Shown here: piece by piece, positions 1 to 6,679 of the stretch
How the letters are laid out: every line of letters starts with the position of its first letter
How positions within the stretch are numbered: position 1 is the first letter of the stretch
Source of the DNA: Nitriliruptoraceae bacterium
GTDB lineage: Bacteria; Actinomycetota; Nitriliruptoria; Nitriliruptorales; Nitriliruptoraceae
Direction: 5' to 3'
Assembly: GCA_007120485.1 (NCBI GenBank)
Contig: SKNP01000061.1
Location: 1-20,965, forward strand
DNA length: 20,965 bases
The notes under the pieces: model-generated
Databases searched by the model: none
What the model was told of the DNA's origin: nothing
What the model saw: the letters and a program-made list of their open reading frames with translations, nothing else
Translations under genes and position numbers: made by a program

Positions 1-675
1 AGAGCGCACCGCGAGGTCGGCGGCCGTCCGACCGGCGCGGCCGGCGTCGAGGGCGCCGAGGGCCGTGGCGGTGCTGTGCGCGGTCCCGGCGGAGCCCGAG
101 GTCTGGTGGATGCCGTCGATCGTCGCTCGGGTGGTGGCGCCGCTGGCCCGCTGGCCCGCGGTCGAGGCGAACGCTTCCTGCAGTAGTTCGGTGTCGGCGT
201 ACCCGGCCGCTCGCAGGTCGTCGCCGGCCTCCACGAAGTCCCGGACCAGTTCGGCGCGGGCATCCGGGCTGGCGTTGGCGGTGTCCGTGTCCAACGATCC
301 ATCGCCCGCGACCGGTGACGGGGGCGTCGCACCGGGCCAGTAGGGGTCCACCGGCTGCAACGTGGCGGAGCTGACGGCGTGGTCGACGAGTCCCTCGAGC
401 GCGTCAGCGTCGGTGGCGGTCGTCGACGCGGAGGTCGTGCGGCCGTCGACCGCCAGCGTCAACGACACCGTGACGGTGTCCTCGCCGACGTGCTGGTGGA
501 TGAACGAGTTCGCGAACCGGGTCAGCCCGTGACGGTTGCGGGTGACCGACACGTTCGCCTCGATCCGCTGATCGTGCGTCGCGTCCTGGCGTTGGACGAG
601 CGCGACGACCTGATCGGCGAGGGACAGCAACGCGGAGGCGTCGCCGACGTCGGGGGTGGCAGCTTCGGTGGTCAT
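1..675 (-). CDS. pmbA: TldE/PmbA-like metalloprotease-family protein (C-terminal part missing at window edge)
   Basis: This is the first 225 codons of a PmbA/TldE family protein; the 3' end lies beyond the left window edge. The N-terminal domain has the family pattern: a basic stretch, then RFANSFIHQHVGED at about residues 52-65, matching the usual 'R.ANS.I.Q' strand of PmbA proteins, followed by a beta-rich segment (TVTVSLTLAVDGRTTSAS) and the conserved 'DPYWPG..P' region near residue 112. In characterised systems TldD and TldE form a heterodimer in the cytosol that cleaves unstructured peptides; TldD carries the zinc and TldE does not. The ATG lies 4 bp after the stop of the upstream tldD-like gene, so the two are almost certainly cotranscribed and translationally linked. 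No zinc motif is expected or visible in the part present. Family assignment is fairly sure; the substrate is unknown. Confidence 0.87.
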   Translation of the reverse strand, partial: MTTEAATPDVGDASALLSLADQVVALVQRQDATHDQRIEANVSVTRNRHGLTRFANSFIHQHVGEDTVTVSLTLAVDGRTTSASTTATDADALEGLVDHAVSSATLQPVDPYWPGATPPSPVAGDGSLDTDTANASPDARAELVRDFVEAGDDLRAAGYADTELLQEAFASTAGQRASGATTRATIDGIHQTSGSAGTAHSTATALGALDAGRAGRTAADLAVRS

Positions 676-679
676 GATC

Positions 680-2146
680 TCAGGCCTTCACGCCGACGCG
701 GACCGCTTTGAACCGGGCGGGGGCTGCCGGGTGGCCGGTGTGTCCGACCTGCATCGGCTGGCCCTTGCCGCAGTTGGGGACCCCCCACGGGAACCACTCG
801 TCCCCACCGGCCAGCATGTCCATCGATGCCCAGAACTGCGGGGTGATCCCGGTGTAGGTGGGGTTCTTCACCATCCGGGTCCGTGTCCCGTCGACGACCT
901 CCCAGCCGATCTCGCAGCCGAACTGGAAGTTGAGCCGTCGGTCGTCGATCGACCAGGACCGGTTGGTCTCCATCACCACGCCGTGCTCGGTCGCGGCGAT
1001 GATCTCCTCCATCGAGGAGTCGCCGGGCTCGAGCCCGACGTTGGTCATGCGCACCATCGGCAGCCGGTTGAACCCGTCACCTCGGACCATGCCGCCCGGG
1101 GGCAGCCCGGCGAGGTGCGCCGAGTCACGGCCGGAGAGGACCCCGACCCACCGCCCCTCACGCACGATGTCGACCGCCTGGGCGGGGGTGCCCTCGTCGT
1201 CGTAGCCGAAGGTCGACAACGCACCGGGGATCGTCGCGTCCGCGGTGATGTTCATCAGTTCCGAGCCGTACTTGAGCTCCCCGAGCTGGTCGAGGTCGAG
1301 GAACGAGGTGCCGGCGAAGGCGGCCTCCCACCCCAGGATGCGGTCGAGCTCGACGGCGTGACCGACCGACTCGTGGATCTGCAACGCCAGCTGGGACGAC
1401 TCGAGGATCACGTCCATCTCACCCGATGGGCAGTCGGCAGCCGTGAGCAACTGCACCGCCTCCTCTGCGACCCGCTGGGCGTTGCCAGGCAGGTCGAAGC
1501 CGCGGACGATCTCGTACCCACCGGTGCCGACGTGCCCGAACGACTGCGGGTAGCTGCGCCGCTGGGTCTCCTGCTCCCCGACGGCGGTGGCATCCATCCC
1601 GCACCCGGACTCCACGATGTGCTGGCGGATGCGGTGCCCCTGCGAGGAGACGAACCACTTGTCGGTGTCCCAGAACATCAGCTTCGCGGTGCTGACCGCG
1701 ACGCCGTCGACCGCCGACATCGTCCGCGTCGCGGCGACGACCGTCTCGACCTTCTCGTCGAGCCGGACGGCGAACGGGTCCTCACGGAACGGGGTCTCGT
1801 AGGTGTCCTGCGCCACGTCCACGTCGGCGAGTTCGAGCCCGCTGCCCGGCACCAGGGCGGAGGCCTTGGCCGTTGCGGTGGCTTCGTCCCCGGCGCGACG
1901 GGCCGCACGGTCGGTCAGGTCGCTGGTCGAGGCGAACCCCCAGGAGGACCCGATCAGCGCCCGCACCCCGACCCCGGCGTCCTCGGCGCGGGTGACCGAC
2001 TCCACCTCGCCGTCCTGGGCGGCGATGACCTCCTCGCGGCGGATCACCACCCGTGCGTCGGCGTAGGTGGCACCAGCGGCCAGCGCACCCTCCACCGCCG
2101 ATCGGGCGTAGTCGAACATCTCGTCGCCGGCTGCGTCACGAGCCAC
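680..2146 (-). CDS. tldD: TldD-like zinc metalloprotease
   Basis: A 488-residue protein, the usual TldD length. The zinc motif HESVGH is at residues 258-263, followed by AVELD, and a Cys in NCGKGQP at about 459 corresponds to the C-terminal cysteine ligand of TldD (CGKEGQ in E. coli). The N-terminal half shows the TldD fold signatures (YADARVVIRREE near 28-39, GVGVRALIGSSWGFAS near 58-73). TldD with TldE degrades unfolded peptides and in some species trims ribosomally made peptide natural products or toxin antidotes. The start is a GTG preceded by GAAGGG with a 6-nt spacer; the next Met is at residue 10. The partner pmbA-like gene follows after 4 bp, and rsgA is divergent. No RiPP precursor or toxin-antitoxin gene is visible next to the pair, so a general peptide-turnover role is as likely as peptide maturation. 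Confidence 0.93.
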   Translation of the reverse strand: MARDAAGDEMFDYARSAVEGALAAGATYADARVVIRREEVIAAQDGEVESVTRAEDAGVGVRALIGSSWGFASTSDLTDRAARRAGDEATATAKASALVPGSGLELADVDVAQDTYETPFREDPFAVRLDEKVETVVAATRTMSAVDGVAVSTAKLMFWDTDKWFVSSQGHRIRQHIVESGCGMDATAVGEQETQRRSYPQSFGHVGTGGYEIVRGFDLPGNAQRVAEEAVQLLTAADCPSGEMDVILESSQLALQIHESVGHAVELDRILGWEAAFAGTSFLDLDQLGELKYGSELMNITADATIPGALSTFGYDDEGTPAQAVDIVREGRWVGVLSGRDSAHLAGLPPGGMVRGDGFNRLPMVRMTNVGLEPGDSSMEEIIAATEHGVVMETNRSWSIDDRRLNFQFGCEIGWEVVDGTRTRMVKNPTYTGITPQFWASMDMLAGGDEWFPWGVPNCGKGQPMQVGHTGHPAAPARFKAVRVGVKA

Positions 2147-2168
2147 CTGGTGCCCTTCCCATGTCGGA

Positions 2169-2189
2169 CGACCGTGACGCTAGCGGTCG
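2169..2189. promoter_or_regulatory. Inverted repeat in tldD/rsgA divergent intergenic region
   Basis: CGACCG (2169-2174) and CGGTCG (2184-2189) form a 6-bp inverted repeat with a 9-nt centre in the 85-bp gap between the divergent tldD-like and rsgA genes. It could be an operator or a chance palindrome; no regulator can be named. The spacer contains a CTAG that might overlap an rsgA -10 region. Confidence 0.25.
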
Positions 2190-2231
2190 CATGTGGCGGC
2201 GCGCAGCGGTCGCGGCTGGCAGGATGTCGGT

Positions 2232-3233
2232 ATGCCCCGCATCGACATCGAAGCGCTCGAGGACGAGTGGGAGGAGGATCACCACCTCCTCGCTCGGCGT
2301 TCGCGTGAGCTCTCGGTCAAGGCCAAGCAGCGGATCGAGCAGTTGGACGTCGCCCGTGTCGTCGGGCTCGACCGCGGTCGTGTGACGGTCGTTGCCGACG
2401 GCGAGGTGGTGGAGGCGTCGCTCGCCGGGACGATGCGTGGCGCCAAGGCGGCGGTCGGCGACCGCGTCCGGGTGCGGGCGCCCAAGCACGACGGCGATCA
2501 GGTCCGGATCGTGGAGGTGCTCGACCGGGGGACGGTGCTCACCCGCACCGCCGATGACGACGTCGACGAGGAACGGGTCGTGGTCGCCAACGCCGACCAG
2601 GTCGTGGTCGTCCTGGCCGCCGACTACCTGGAGATGGGTACGCGGTTCCTCGACCGGGTGTTGGTCGCTGCGTCGGTCGGGGGGCTGGACGGGGCGGTGT
2701 GCATCAACAAGGCCGACCTGATCGAGGGTGATGCGGCGGCGACGGCCGCCGTCGAGGAGGTCGTCGATCGCTACGAGGCGATCGGCGTCCCGGTCCGGGT
2801 CACCAGCGCCACGACCGGCGAGGGGATGGACGACCTCGCGGCACTGGTCGCGGGGACGTGGTCGGCGTTCGCCGGGCACTCGGGGGTCGGCAAGTCCTCG
2901 CTGTTCAACCACCTCGTGCCGGACGCCGACCACCGCGTCGCGGAGACCGGCCGCTACGGCGGCCGGCACACCACGGTCGCGGCCTGGGCGGTCCATGCCG
3001 CGAGCATCGACGCCTGGCTGGTGGACACGCCCGGTGTGCGTTCGTTCGGACTCGGTGGGCTCACCCCGAACGCGCTGGTCGAGCACTTCCCCGAACTGCG
3101 GGGGCTCGGCTGCCATCTCGACGACTGCGCGCACACCGGCGAACCCGGTTGTCGTCTGACCGCGGGGAAGGTCGATCCCAAGCGCTGGGAGGCCTACGAG
3201 CGCCTCCGAGCCTCGCTGGGCGAGCGCGCCTGA
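2232..3233 (+). CDS. rsgA: Ribosome small-subunit-dependent GTPase A (RsgA/YjeQ family)
   Basis: A 333-residue circularly permuted GTPase that acts late in 30S subunit maturation. An OB-fold region (about 38-100) comes first. The G motifs then appear in permuted order: G4 NKAD at 159-162, G5 SATTGEG at 192-198, the P-loop GHSGVGKSS at 215-223 and G3 DTPG at 265-268. The C-terminal zinc site is C294, C299, H301 and C307 (CHLDDCAHTGEPGC). The reading frame is open further upstream, but the ATG at 2232 gives the natural start MPRIDIEALE and is preceded by GGCAGGA at a suitable distance. The gene is monocistronic, divergent from the tldD pair; a weak hairpin follows it. All catalytic motifs look intact. 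Confidence 0.95.
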   Translation: MPRIDIEALEDEWEEDHHLLARRSRELSVKAKQRIEQLDVARVVGLDRGRVTVVADGEVVEASLAGTMRGAKAAVGDRVRVRAPKHDGDQVRIVEVLDRGTVLTRTADDDVDEERVVVANADQVVVVLAADYLEMGTRFLDRVLVAASVGGLDGAVCINKADLIEGDAAATAAVEEVVDRYEAIGVPVRVTSATTGEGMDDLAALVAGTWSAFAGHSGVGKSSLFNHLVPDADHRVAETGRYGGRHTTVAAWAVHAASIDAWLVDTPGVRSFGLGGLTPNALVEHFPELRGLGCHLDDCAHTGEPGCRLTAGKVDPKRWEAYERLRASLGERA

Positions 3234-3262
3234 GCGGGGTCGGGCAGCGTCGTCCTCGGCCT

Positions 3263-3278
3263 GGCCACGGTGGTGGCT
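3263..3278 (+). terminator. Weak hairpin downstream of rsgA
   Basis: GCCAC (3264-3268) and GTGGC (3273-3277) form a 5-bp stem with a 4-nt loop, about 30 bp after the rsgA stop. There is no T-run, as is common in GC-rich genomes. Only a tentative terminator. Confidence 0.25.
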
Positions 3279-3329
3279 CGATGACCCGGTCTCGTTCGGA
3301 TGCTGGACATTGGTCGGTTCGAAGAGTTA

Positions 3330-3452
3330 GCTGCCGTCCGCGCAGACCCGTCGGTGCTGGGGCATGAAGCGGGAAAGCCCGGGCACGGACCGGGGGGGAT
3401 AGCTGGTCGGGAGCCAGTGTGCGCGGAGTCCTGCCCGACCGGTCTTCGACCG
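3330..3452 (+). promoter_or_regulatory. Potentially structured 5' leader of the BCCT transporter gene
   Basis: The 238-bp gap between rsgA and the transporter contains several possible stems close to the start codon. GGTCGGG (3405-3411) pairs with CCCGACC (3434-3440) across a 22-nt loop. Directly after it CGGTC (3440-3444) pairs with GACCG (3448-3452) around TTC. A longer-range pairing GTCCG (about 3335-3339) with CGGAC (about 3386-3390) is also possible. The second hairpin ends 20 nt before the ATG, with AAGGGAG between them. I could not match this to a known riboswitch consensus. GC-rich sequence folds easily, so this may be meaningless. Confidence 0.3.
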
Positions 3453-3471
3453 ATGACGCCAAGGGAGTCTC

Positions 3472-5094
3472 ATGGAACGGCTGGCAGAGAAACTTAGACT
3501 ACGGACCGATCCGATCATCTTCTTCTGGTCGGCCGGGTTGATGATCGCGTTCCTGGTGATCCTGGTCAGCTTCCCGGAGTCCGTCGGCAACGTCTTCACC
3601 GACGGACGGTCCTGGGTGGTGGAGAACCTCGGTTGGTTCTTCATCCTCGGGGTGACGACCTGGTTGGCGTTCCTGCTGTTCGTGGCGTTCAGCCGGTACG
3701 GCAACATCCGGTTGGGCAAGGAGAACGAACGGCCGGCCTACAGCAACGTGTCGTGGTTCACGATGCTCTTCGCGGGCGGCATCGGCACGGTGCTGATGTT
3801 CTGGGGGGTGGCCGAGCCGATCTTCCACTTCAGCGACCCGCCGTACCCGGACGTCACCCCGTTCTCGGTCGAAGCGGCCCAGGACGCGATGGGCATCTCG
3901 ATCTACCACCTCGGGCTGCATACCTGGACGATCTTCACGCTGCCCGGCCTGGCGTTCGCCTACTTCATCTACCGCTACGAGCTGCCGATGCGGGTCAGCT
4001 CGGTGTTCTACCCGTTCCTCAAGGACCGGATCTACGGGCCGATCGGCCGCATCATCGACGTGTTCGCGATCCTCGGGACGCTGTTCGGGGTTGCGGTGTC
4101 GATCGGGCTGGGCACCTCGCAGATCAACGCCGGCCTGACCGAGTTGACCGGCGTCGCCGACAGCGTGCCGGTGAAGGTCGGCATCATCACGGTGCTGACG
4201 TTGGTGGCGGTCGGCTCGATCGTCGCGGGACTGGACTCCGGCATCAAGCGGCTGTCCAACATCAACATCGGTATGGCCGTCGGGTTGATGGTGTTCGTGC
4301 TGGTCGCCGGGTCGACGGTGTTCCTGCTGCGCGGCCTGATCGAGACGTTCGGGATCTACGTCTCCAACATCGTGCCGTTGGCGTTCTGGAACGACACGAT
4401 GGCGGCGTTCACCTCCGAGGACGGCTGGGGCTGGCAGGGCGGCTGGACCGTCTTCTACTGGGCCTGGACGGTGACCTGGTCGCCGTTCATCGGGATCTTC
4501 GTCGCCCGCATCTCCAAGGGGCGCACGATCCGCGAGTTCGTGCTCGGCGTGCTGTTCGCGCCCTCGATCTTCACCCTCATCTGGTTCGCCATCTTCGGCT
4601 GGTCGGCGATGGAGATGGACGGCATCGGCGGTGACGGCGGATCGATCACCGAAGCGGTCGGGCTCGGCCCGGAGTTCGCGATGTTCGCGTTCTTCGAGGG
4701 ACTGCCGTTCACGACCCTGATCCAGGGACTGGCCGTGGTGATCGTGGCGATCTTCTTCGCGACGTCGTCCGACTCCGCATCGCTGGTGGTCGACATCCTC
4801 TGCACCGGTGACGAGGACCCCGGGCCCGTCCACCAGCGCGTGTTCTGGGGTGTCGCCGAAGGTGCCCTCGCCGCGATGCTGATCGTGCTGGCCGGCGACG
4901 CCGGGTTGACCGCCTTGCAGGAGGTCATCACGGTGATCGGTCTGCCGATCTTCATCATGGTGTTCGCGATGATGTTCGCGCTGTTCCGAGGGCTGCAGTC
5001 GGAGCGGTTGCCCAAACGCGAATCCCCGGCCCCGCCACCGCTCGAGGAGCTGGTGAAGGACGAGGAGACGTCGGAGCCGCACGGGCAGGCCTGA
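3472..5094 (+). CDS. BCCT family (betaine/carnitine/choline-type) transporter
   Basis: A 540-residue integral membrane protein with the 12-helix BCCT layout; members import betaine, choline, carnitine, ectoine or related osmolytes with Na+ or H+. Family landmarks are FWGVAEP at 110-116, the helix-8 signature WTVFYWAWTVTWSPF at 325-339 followed by ARISKGRTIREF (345-356), and TSSDSASLVVD at 431-441. The helix-3 glycine-rich stretch reads AGGIGTVLMFW (101-111) instead of the common AGMGIGLMFW, and the signature has Thr where a second Trp is usual, so substrate or ion coupling may differ from BetP. The N-terminus is short and the C-terminal tail (about 510-540) is acidic and short, so a BetP-like osmosensing extension is not evident. 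The ATG has AAGGGAG 5 nt upstream. Transcription probably ends at the hairpin after the gene. Substrate unknown. Confidence 0.93.
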   Translation: MERLAEKLRLRTDPIIFFWSAGLMIAFLVILVSFPESVGNVFTDGRSWVVENLGWFFILGVTTWLAFLLFVAFSRYGNIRLGKENERPAYSNVSWFTMLFAGGIGTVLMFWGVAEPIFHFSDPPYPDVTPFSVEAAQDAMGISIYHLGLHTWTIFTLPGLAFAYFIYRYELPMRVSSVFYPFLKDRIYGPIGRIIDVFAILGTLFGVAVSIGLGTSQINAGLTELTGVADSVPVKVGIITVLTLVAVGSIVAGLDSGIKRLSNINIGMAVGLMVFVLVAGSTVFLLRGLIETFGIYVSNIVPLAFWNDTMAAFTSEDGWGWQGGWTVFYWAWTVTWSPFIGIFVARISKGRTIREFVLGVLFAPSIFTLIWFAIFGWSAMEMDGIGGDGGSITEAVGLGPEFAMFAFFEGLPFTTLIQGLAVVIVAIFFATSSDSASLVVDILCTGDEDPGPVHQRVFWGVAEGALAAMLIVLAGDAGLTALQEVITVIGLPIFIMVFAMMFALFRGLQSERLPKRESPAPPPLEELVKDEETSEPHGQA

Positions 5095-5119
5095 TCGCTC
5101 CCGTCCCCGGTTGACCCCG

Positions 5120-5158
5120 TGGCCCGATCGTCGCGCTCCGCGCGTGGCGGTCGGGCCA
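5120..5158 (+). terminator. Terminator-like hairpin after the BCCT gene
   Basis: TGGCCCGA (5120-5127) pairs with TCGGGCCA (5151-5158), an 8-bp perfect stem. The loop holds an inner CGCG-CTC-CGCG hairpin (5132-5142). It starts 25 bp after the transporter stop. No T-tract follows. Confidence 0.55.
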
Positions 5159-5345
5159 TCGGTGTCGAGGGCCCGAGCGGTCGCCGCGGCGTGGGCCGTC
5201 GACGTGATCGGACGGCTCGGTGCGTGCGTCGGGTGTCGGAGTGACGGGTCGTGGTCGTCGGTCGGTGTCGATGGGCCCAGGCAGGTCGCGGCCCCATCGG
5301 CGGGGCGAGTAGCGTCACGGGCCGGCGATCCGATCCGGAGGACGC

Positions 5346-5750
5346 ATGGGCTGGCAGCGCGAGGTGCTCCGTCGAGGTGGTCGCCTCACGCGCCGGGTCG
5401 TCAGTGACGCCCTGGCCGACGACGCCGCGTCACAGGCGCGGCGCATGCGGATCGACCCGCACTGGCGTCGCCTCGAGGACGGCTACGCCGCCCGGCTCGG
5501 CCCGCGTGACACGATCGACGTCAAGCGTCCGGTGGGGCACTGGCGTTCGGTCGATCCACGTCGGCCACACCACGGGTGGCGGTCGGTCTGGAAGTTCGTC
5601 GGGCTGGTCGGATGGGCCGGTGCCGTCGGGACCGCGTGGTGGGTCGGCTCGAGCCGTGGTCGTGGCCCGCTCGCCGGCGTGCGTGAACTCGACCACCTGG
5701 GTGACAGCGTCGGCGCGGCCATCGACGGCTTCGGGTCGCTGGAGGCCTGA
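5346..5750 (+). CDS. Small single-span membrane protein, function unknown
   Basis: A 134-residue protein with no family I recognise. Residues 1-80 are basic and hydrophilic (many Arg, LRRGGRLTRRVV at the start), residues 82-100 (WKFVGLVGWAGAVGTAWWV) form a predicted membrane helix, and a short hydrophilic tail follows. There is no cleavable signal peptide, so it is probably a tail- or internally-anchored protein with a positive N-terminal side in the cytoplasm. The start is well supported: CGGAGGACGC directly precedes the ATG, giving a strong GGAGG site with a 4-nt spacer. It lies between the BCCT transporter terminator and tRNA-Cys, and appears to be transcribed alone. Confidence 0.7.
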   Translation: MGWQREVLRRGGRLTRRVVSDALADDAASQARRMRIDPHWRRLEDGYAARLGPRDTIDVKRPVGHWRSVDPRRPHHGWRSVWKFVGLVGWAGAVGTAWWVGSSRGRGPLAGVRELDHLGDSVGAAIDGFGSLEA

Positions 5751-5784
5751 GCCTTCGGGCGGTTCGTGGCCCGGCCGGGTGATG

Positions 5785-5813
5785 TGCCGCGACCCGTCGC
5801 TGGTCGGTAGGCT
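5785..5813 (+). promoter_or_regulatory. Candidate promoter of tRNA-Cys
   Basis: TAGGCT at 5808-5813 fits the actinobacterial -10 pattern TAnnnT and lies 11 nt before the mature tRNA 5' end, a usual spacing. The -35 region 17 nt upstream (TGCCGC, 5785-5790) is weak. Confidence 0.4.
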
Positions 5814-5824
5814 CGCGCGGCCCC

Positions 5825-5895
5825 GGCGGGGTAGCCAAGTGGTAAGGCAGGGGACTGCAAATCCCCCATCACGGGTTCGATTCCCGTCCCCGCCT
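5825..5895 (+). tRNA. tRNA-Cys (GCA)
   Basis: A complete 71-nt cloverleaf. The acceptor stem is GGCGGGG/CCCCGCC, the D arm GCC-AAGTGGTAA-GGC, the anticodon stem GGGGA/TCCCC with loop CTGCAAA, so the anticodon is GCA (5857-5859). The variable loop is 4 nt, and the T arm ACGGG/CCCGT has the TTCGATT loop. The discriminator base is T (U73), as expected for tRNA-Cys. CCA is not encoded. No integrase or direct-repeat attachment site is seen beside it. Confidence 0.97.
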
Positions 5896-5898
5896 CTC

Positions 5899-5949
5899 GC
5901 ACCAGAAGCCCGCAGACCGGCCCGCAACGGCCTCCTGCGGGCTTCGTGC
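5899..5949 (+). terminator. Terminator-like hairpin after tRNA-Cys
   Basis: GAAGCCCGCAG (5905-5915) and CTGCGGGCTTC (5935-5945) form an 11-bp perfect stem, 9 nt after the tRNA 3' end. It is extended by GCAC (5899-5902) with GTGC (5946-5949) across a small bulge. The loop has an inner GGCC...GGCC pairing. This very stable hairpin is likely the tRNA transcription terminator. Confidence 0.7.
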
Positions 5950-6064
5950 TGCCGTCGGGCCGTCGCTGCGCTGCCACGTCCATCAGCGCTGTGTCTGGCG
6001 ACGGGGCACCGGATGATGTCAGCGAACGCCGTCGGGTTGTGCCCGGTCGTCGGCTGGTGGCGGT

Positions 6065-6140
6065 GGTGCGGGGGTCCAGGGTCGAGCGGGGTCACCGGCC
6101 GTCCCGGCCGACCGGCGTGCCCAGTCCGAACCCCCGCACC
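6065..6140 (-). terminator. Long inverted repeat downstream of the small secreted-protein gene
   Basis: GGTGCGGGGGT (6065-6075) and ACCCCCGCACC (6130-6140) form a perfect 11-bp stem across a 54-nt loop, which itself contains a CGGCC/GGCCG hairpin. On the minus strand it begins 13 nt after the stop of the 98-residue secreted protein, so a terminator (or mRNA 3' stabiliser) for that gene is the simplest reading. The rest of 5950-6064 shows no gene or clear signal. Confidence 0.45.
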
Positions 6141-6153
6141 GTCCGTGCCCCGC

Positions 6154-6450
6154 TCAACAGGCCATCAAGGTCTCGCTCACCGGCTCGCACGCCAGGTGCT
6201 CGACCGGCGTGGGCTCATCCTCGGGAAGCAGGTGCCAGGGCGTGTCATCGTCGTTCGGGTCGGTCCCTCCCCGGTGATCGCGCACCTCGGCTGCGTCCAA
6301 CACGGCCACCGCCTCACCCGGGTTCGTTCCGTTCTGTTCGGGCACGAACGTGGCGGCCCCGGACGCCGCCGCTGCTGGCGCCGCCCCGGACGCGGCCAGC
6401 GCCGCTGCCGCGATACCCGTGACGAACATCGACCTGATCCTGCGTGACAT
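6154..6450 (-). CDS. Small secreted protein (98 residues), function unknown
   Basis: A short gene with a strong start: AAGGAG followed by 5 nt and ATG at 6450. The open frame extends 18 codons further upstream, but that part would add a basic non-signal segment before the site. The product begins MSRRIRSMFVTGIAAAALAA, a typical signal peptide with an Arg-rich n-region, and has a likely AAA/AAAS cleavage region around residues 27-30. The mature part of about 68 residues is acidic (PNDDDTPWHLLPEDEP) and ends LACEPVSETLMAC; its two cysteines, 9 residues apart at the C-terminus, could form a disulfide once exported. I recognise no family. It is divergent from the large SARP-kinase-STAND-WD40 gene, with a 229-bp gap containing SARP-like heptamer repeats oriented toward this gene. 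It could be a target or ligand of that regulator; this is inference. Confidence 0.72.
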   Translation of the reverse strand: MSRRIRSMFVTGIAAAALAASGAAPAAAASGAATFVPEQNGTNPGEAVAVLDAAEVRDHRGGTDPNDDDTPWHLLPEDEPTPVEHLACEPVSETLMAC

Positions 6451-6476
6451 GCTCGCTCCTTCTGTCGAGGGGTGCG

Positions 6477-6519
6477 ACCGTGCGGGCCGGCGCTTTCGTT
6501 CCACTCAGGAGACGCTCAA
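6477..6519 (-). promoter_or_regulatory. Candidate SARP-type operator and -10 upstream of the small secreted-protein gene
   Basis: Read on the minus strand, three heptamers are spaced by exactly 4 bp: TTGAGCG (6519-6513), CTGAGTG (6508-6502) and GAAAGCG (6497-6491). SARP regulators of Streptomyces bind heptamer direct repeats of TCGAGNN type with 11-bp phasing that overlap the -35 region, typically 8 bp before the -10. Here CACGGT (6482-6477) lies exactly 8 bp after the last heptamer and could be the -10. The AAGGAG ribosome site follows about 15 nt later. The third heptamer is degenerate, so chance cannot be excluded. Confidence 0.38.
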
Positions 6520-6679
6520 AGCGGGCATGGGCGGGTCCGTCGATGCCCGACGTCGCCGGGGTTCCAGCGGTATGGTCGAGCACCGGCGGGTCACCGTGGG
6601 TGACGCACCTGGAGACGGACCGGGAGGCCGTCCGACGCGTGGCGCCGTCTTCCTCCATCGGGTGAGCGCAAGGAGGAGC

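Noticed and set aside
65..711. Two plus-strand open frames at the left edge
   Set aside because: They overlap the PmbA-like gene on the other strand, which shows true family motifs from its ATG at 675.
656..2308. Long plus-strand open frame of 550 codons
   Set aside because: It is antisense to the clear TldD gene, lacks any recognisable domain and has the Arg/Gly/Pro/His-rich composition of shadow frames in GC-rich DNA.
3320..3345. Minus-strand string GCAGCTAAC, reminiscent of part of c-di-AMP riboswitches
   Set aside because: The other conserved blocks of that riboswitch are not found on either strand, and the orientation would point away from the transporter.
3398..3406. GATAGCTGG, similar to a conserved stretch of 23S rRNA
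   Set aside because: Only about nine bases match and the surrounding sequence is unrelated to rRNA.
3499..5082. Long minus-strand open frame opposite the BCCT transporter
   Set aside because: Composition is Asp/Arg/His/Gln-rich with no motifs; the plus strand encodes a textbook 12-helix transporter.
5825..5895. tRNA-Cys as a possible mobile-element attachment site
   Set aside because: No integrase, transposase or repeated tRNA 3' end is visible in the window.
6350..6679. N-terminal extension of the fusion regulator
   Set aside because: The frame is open, but it runs through the divergent secreted-protein gene start and the intergenic region. The GTG at 6680 has a strong AAGGAGG and begins exactly at the SARP fold.
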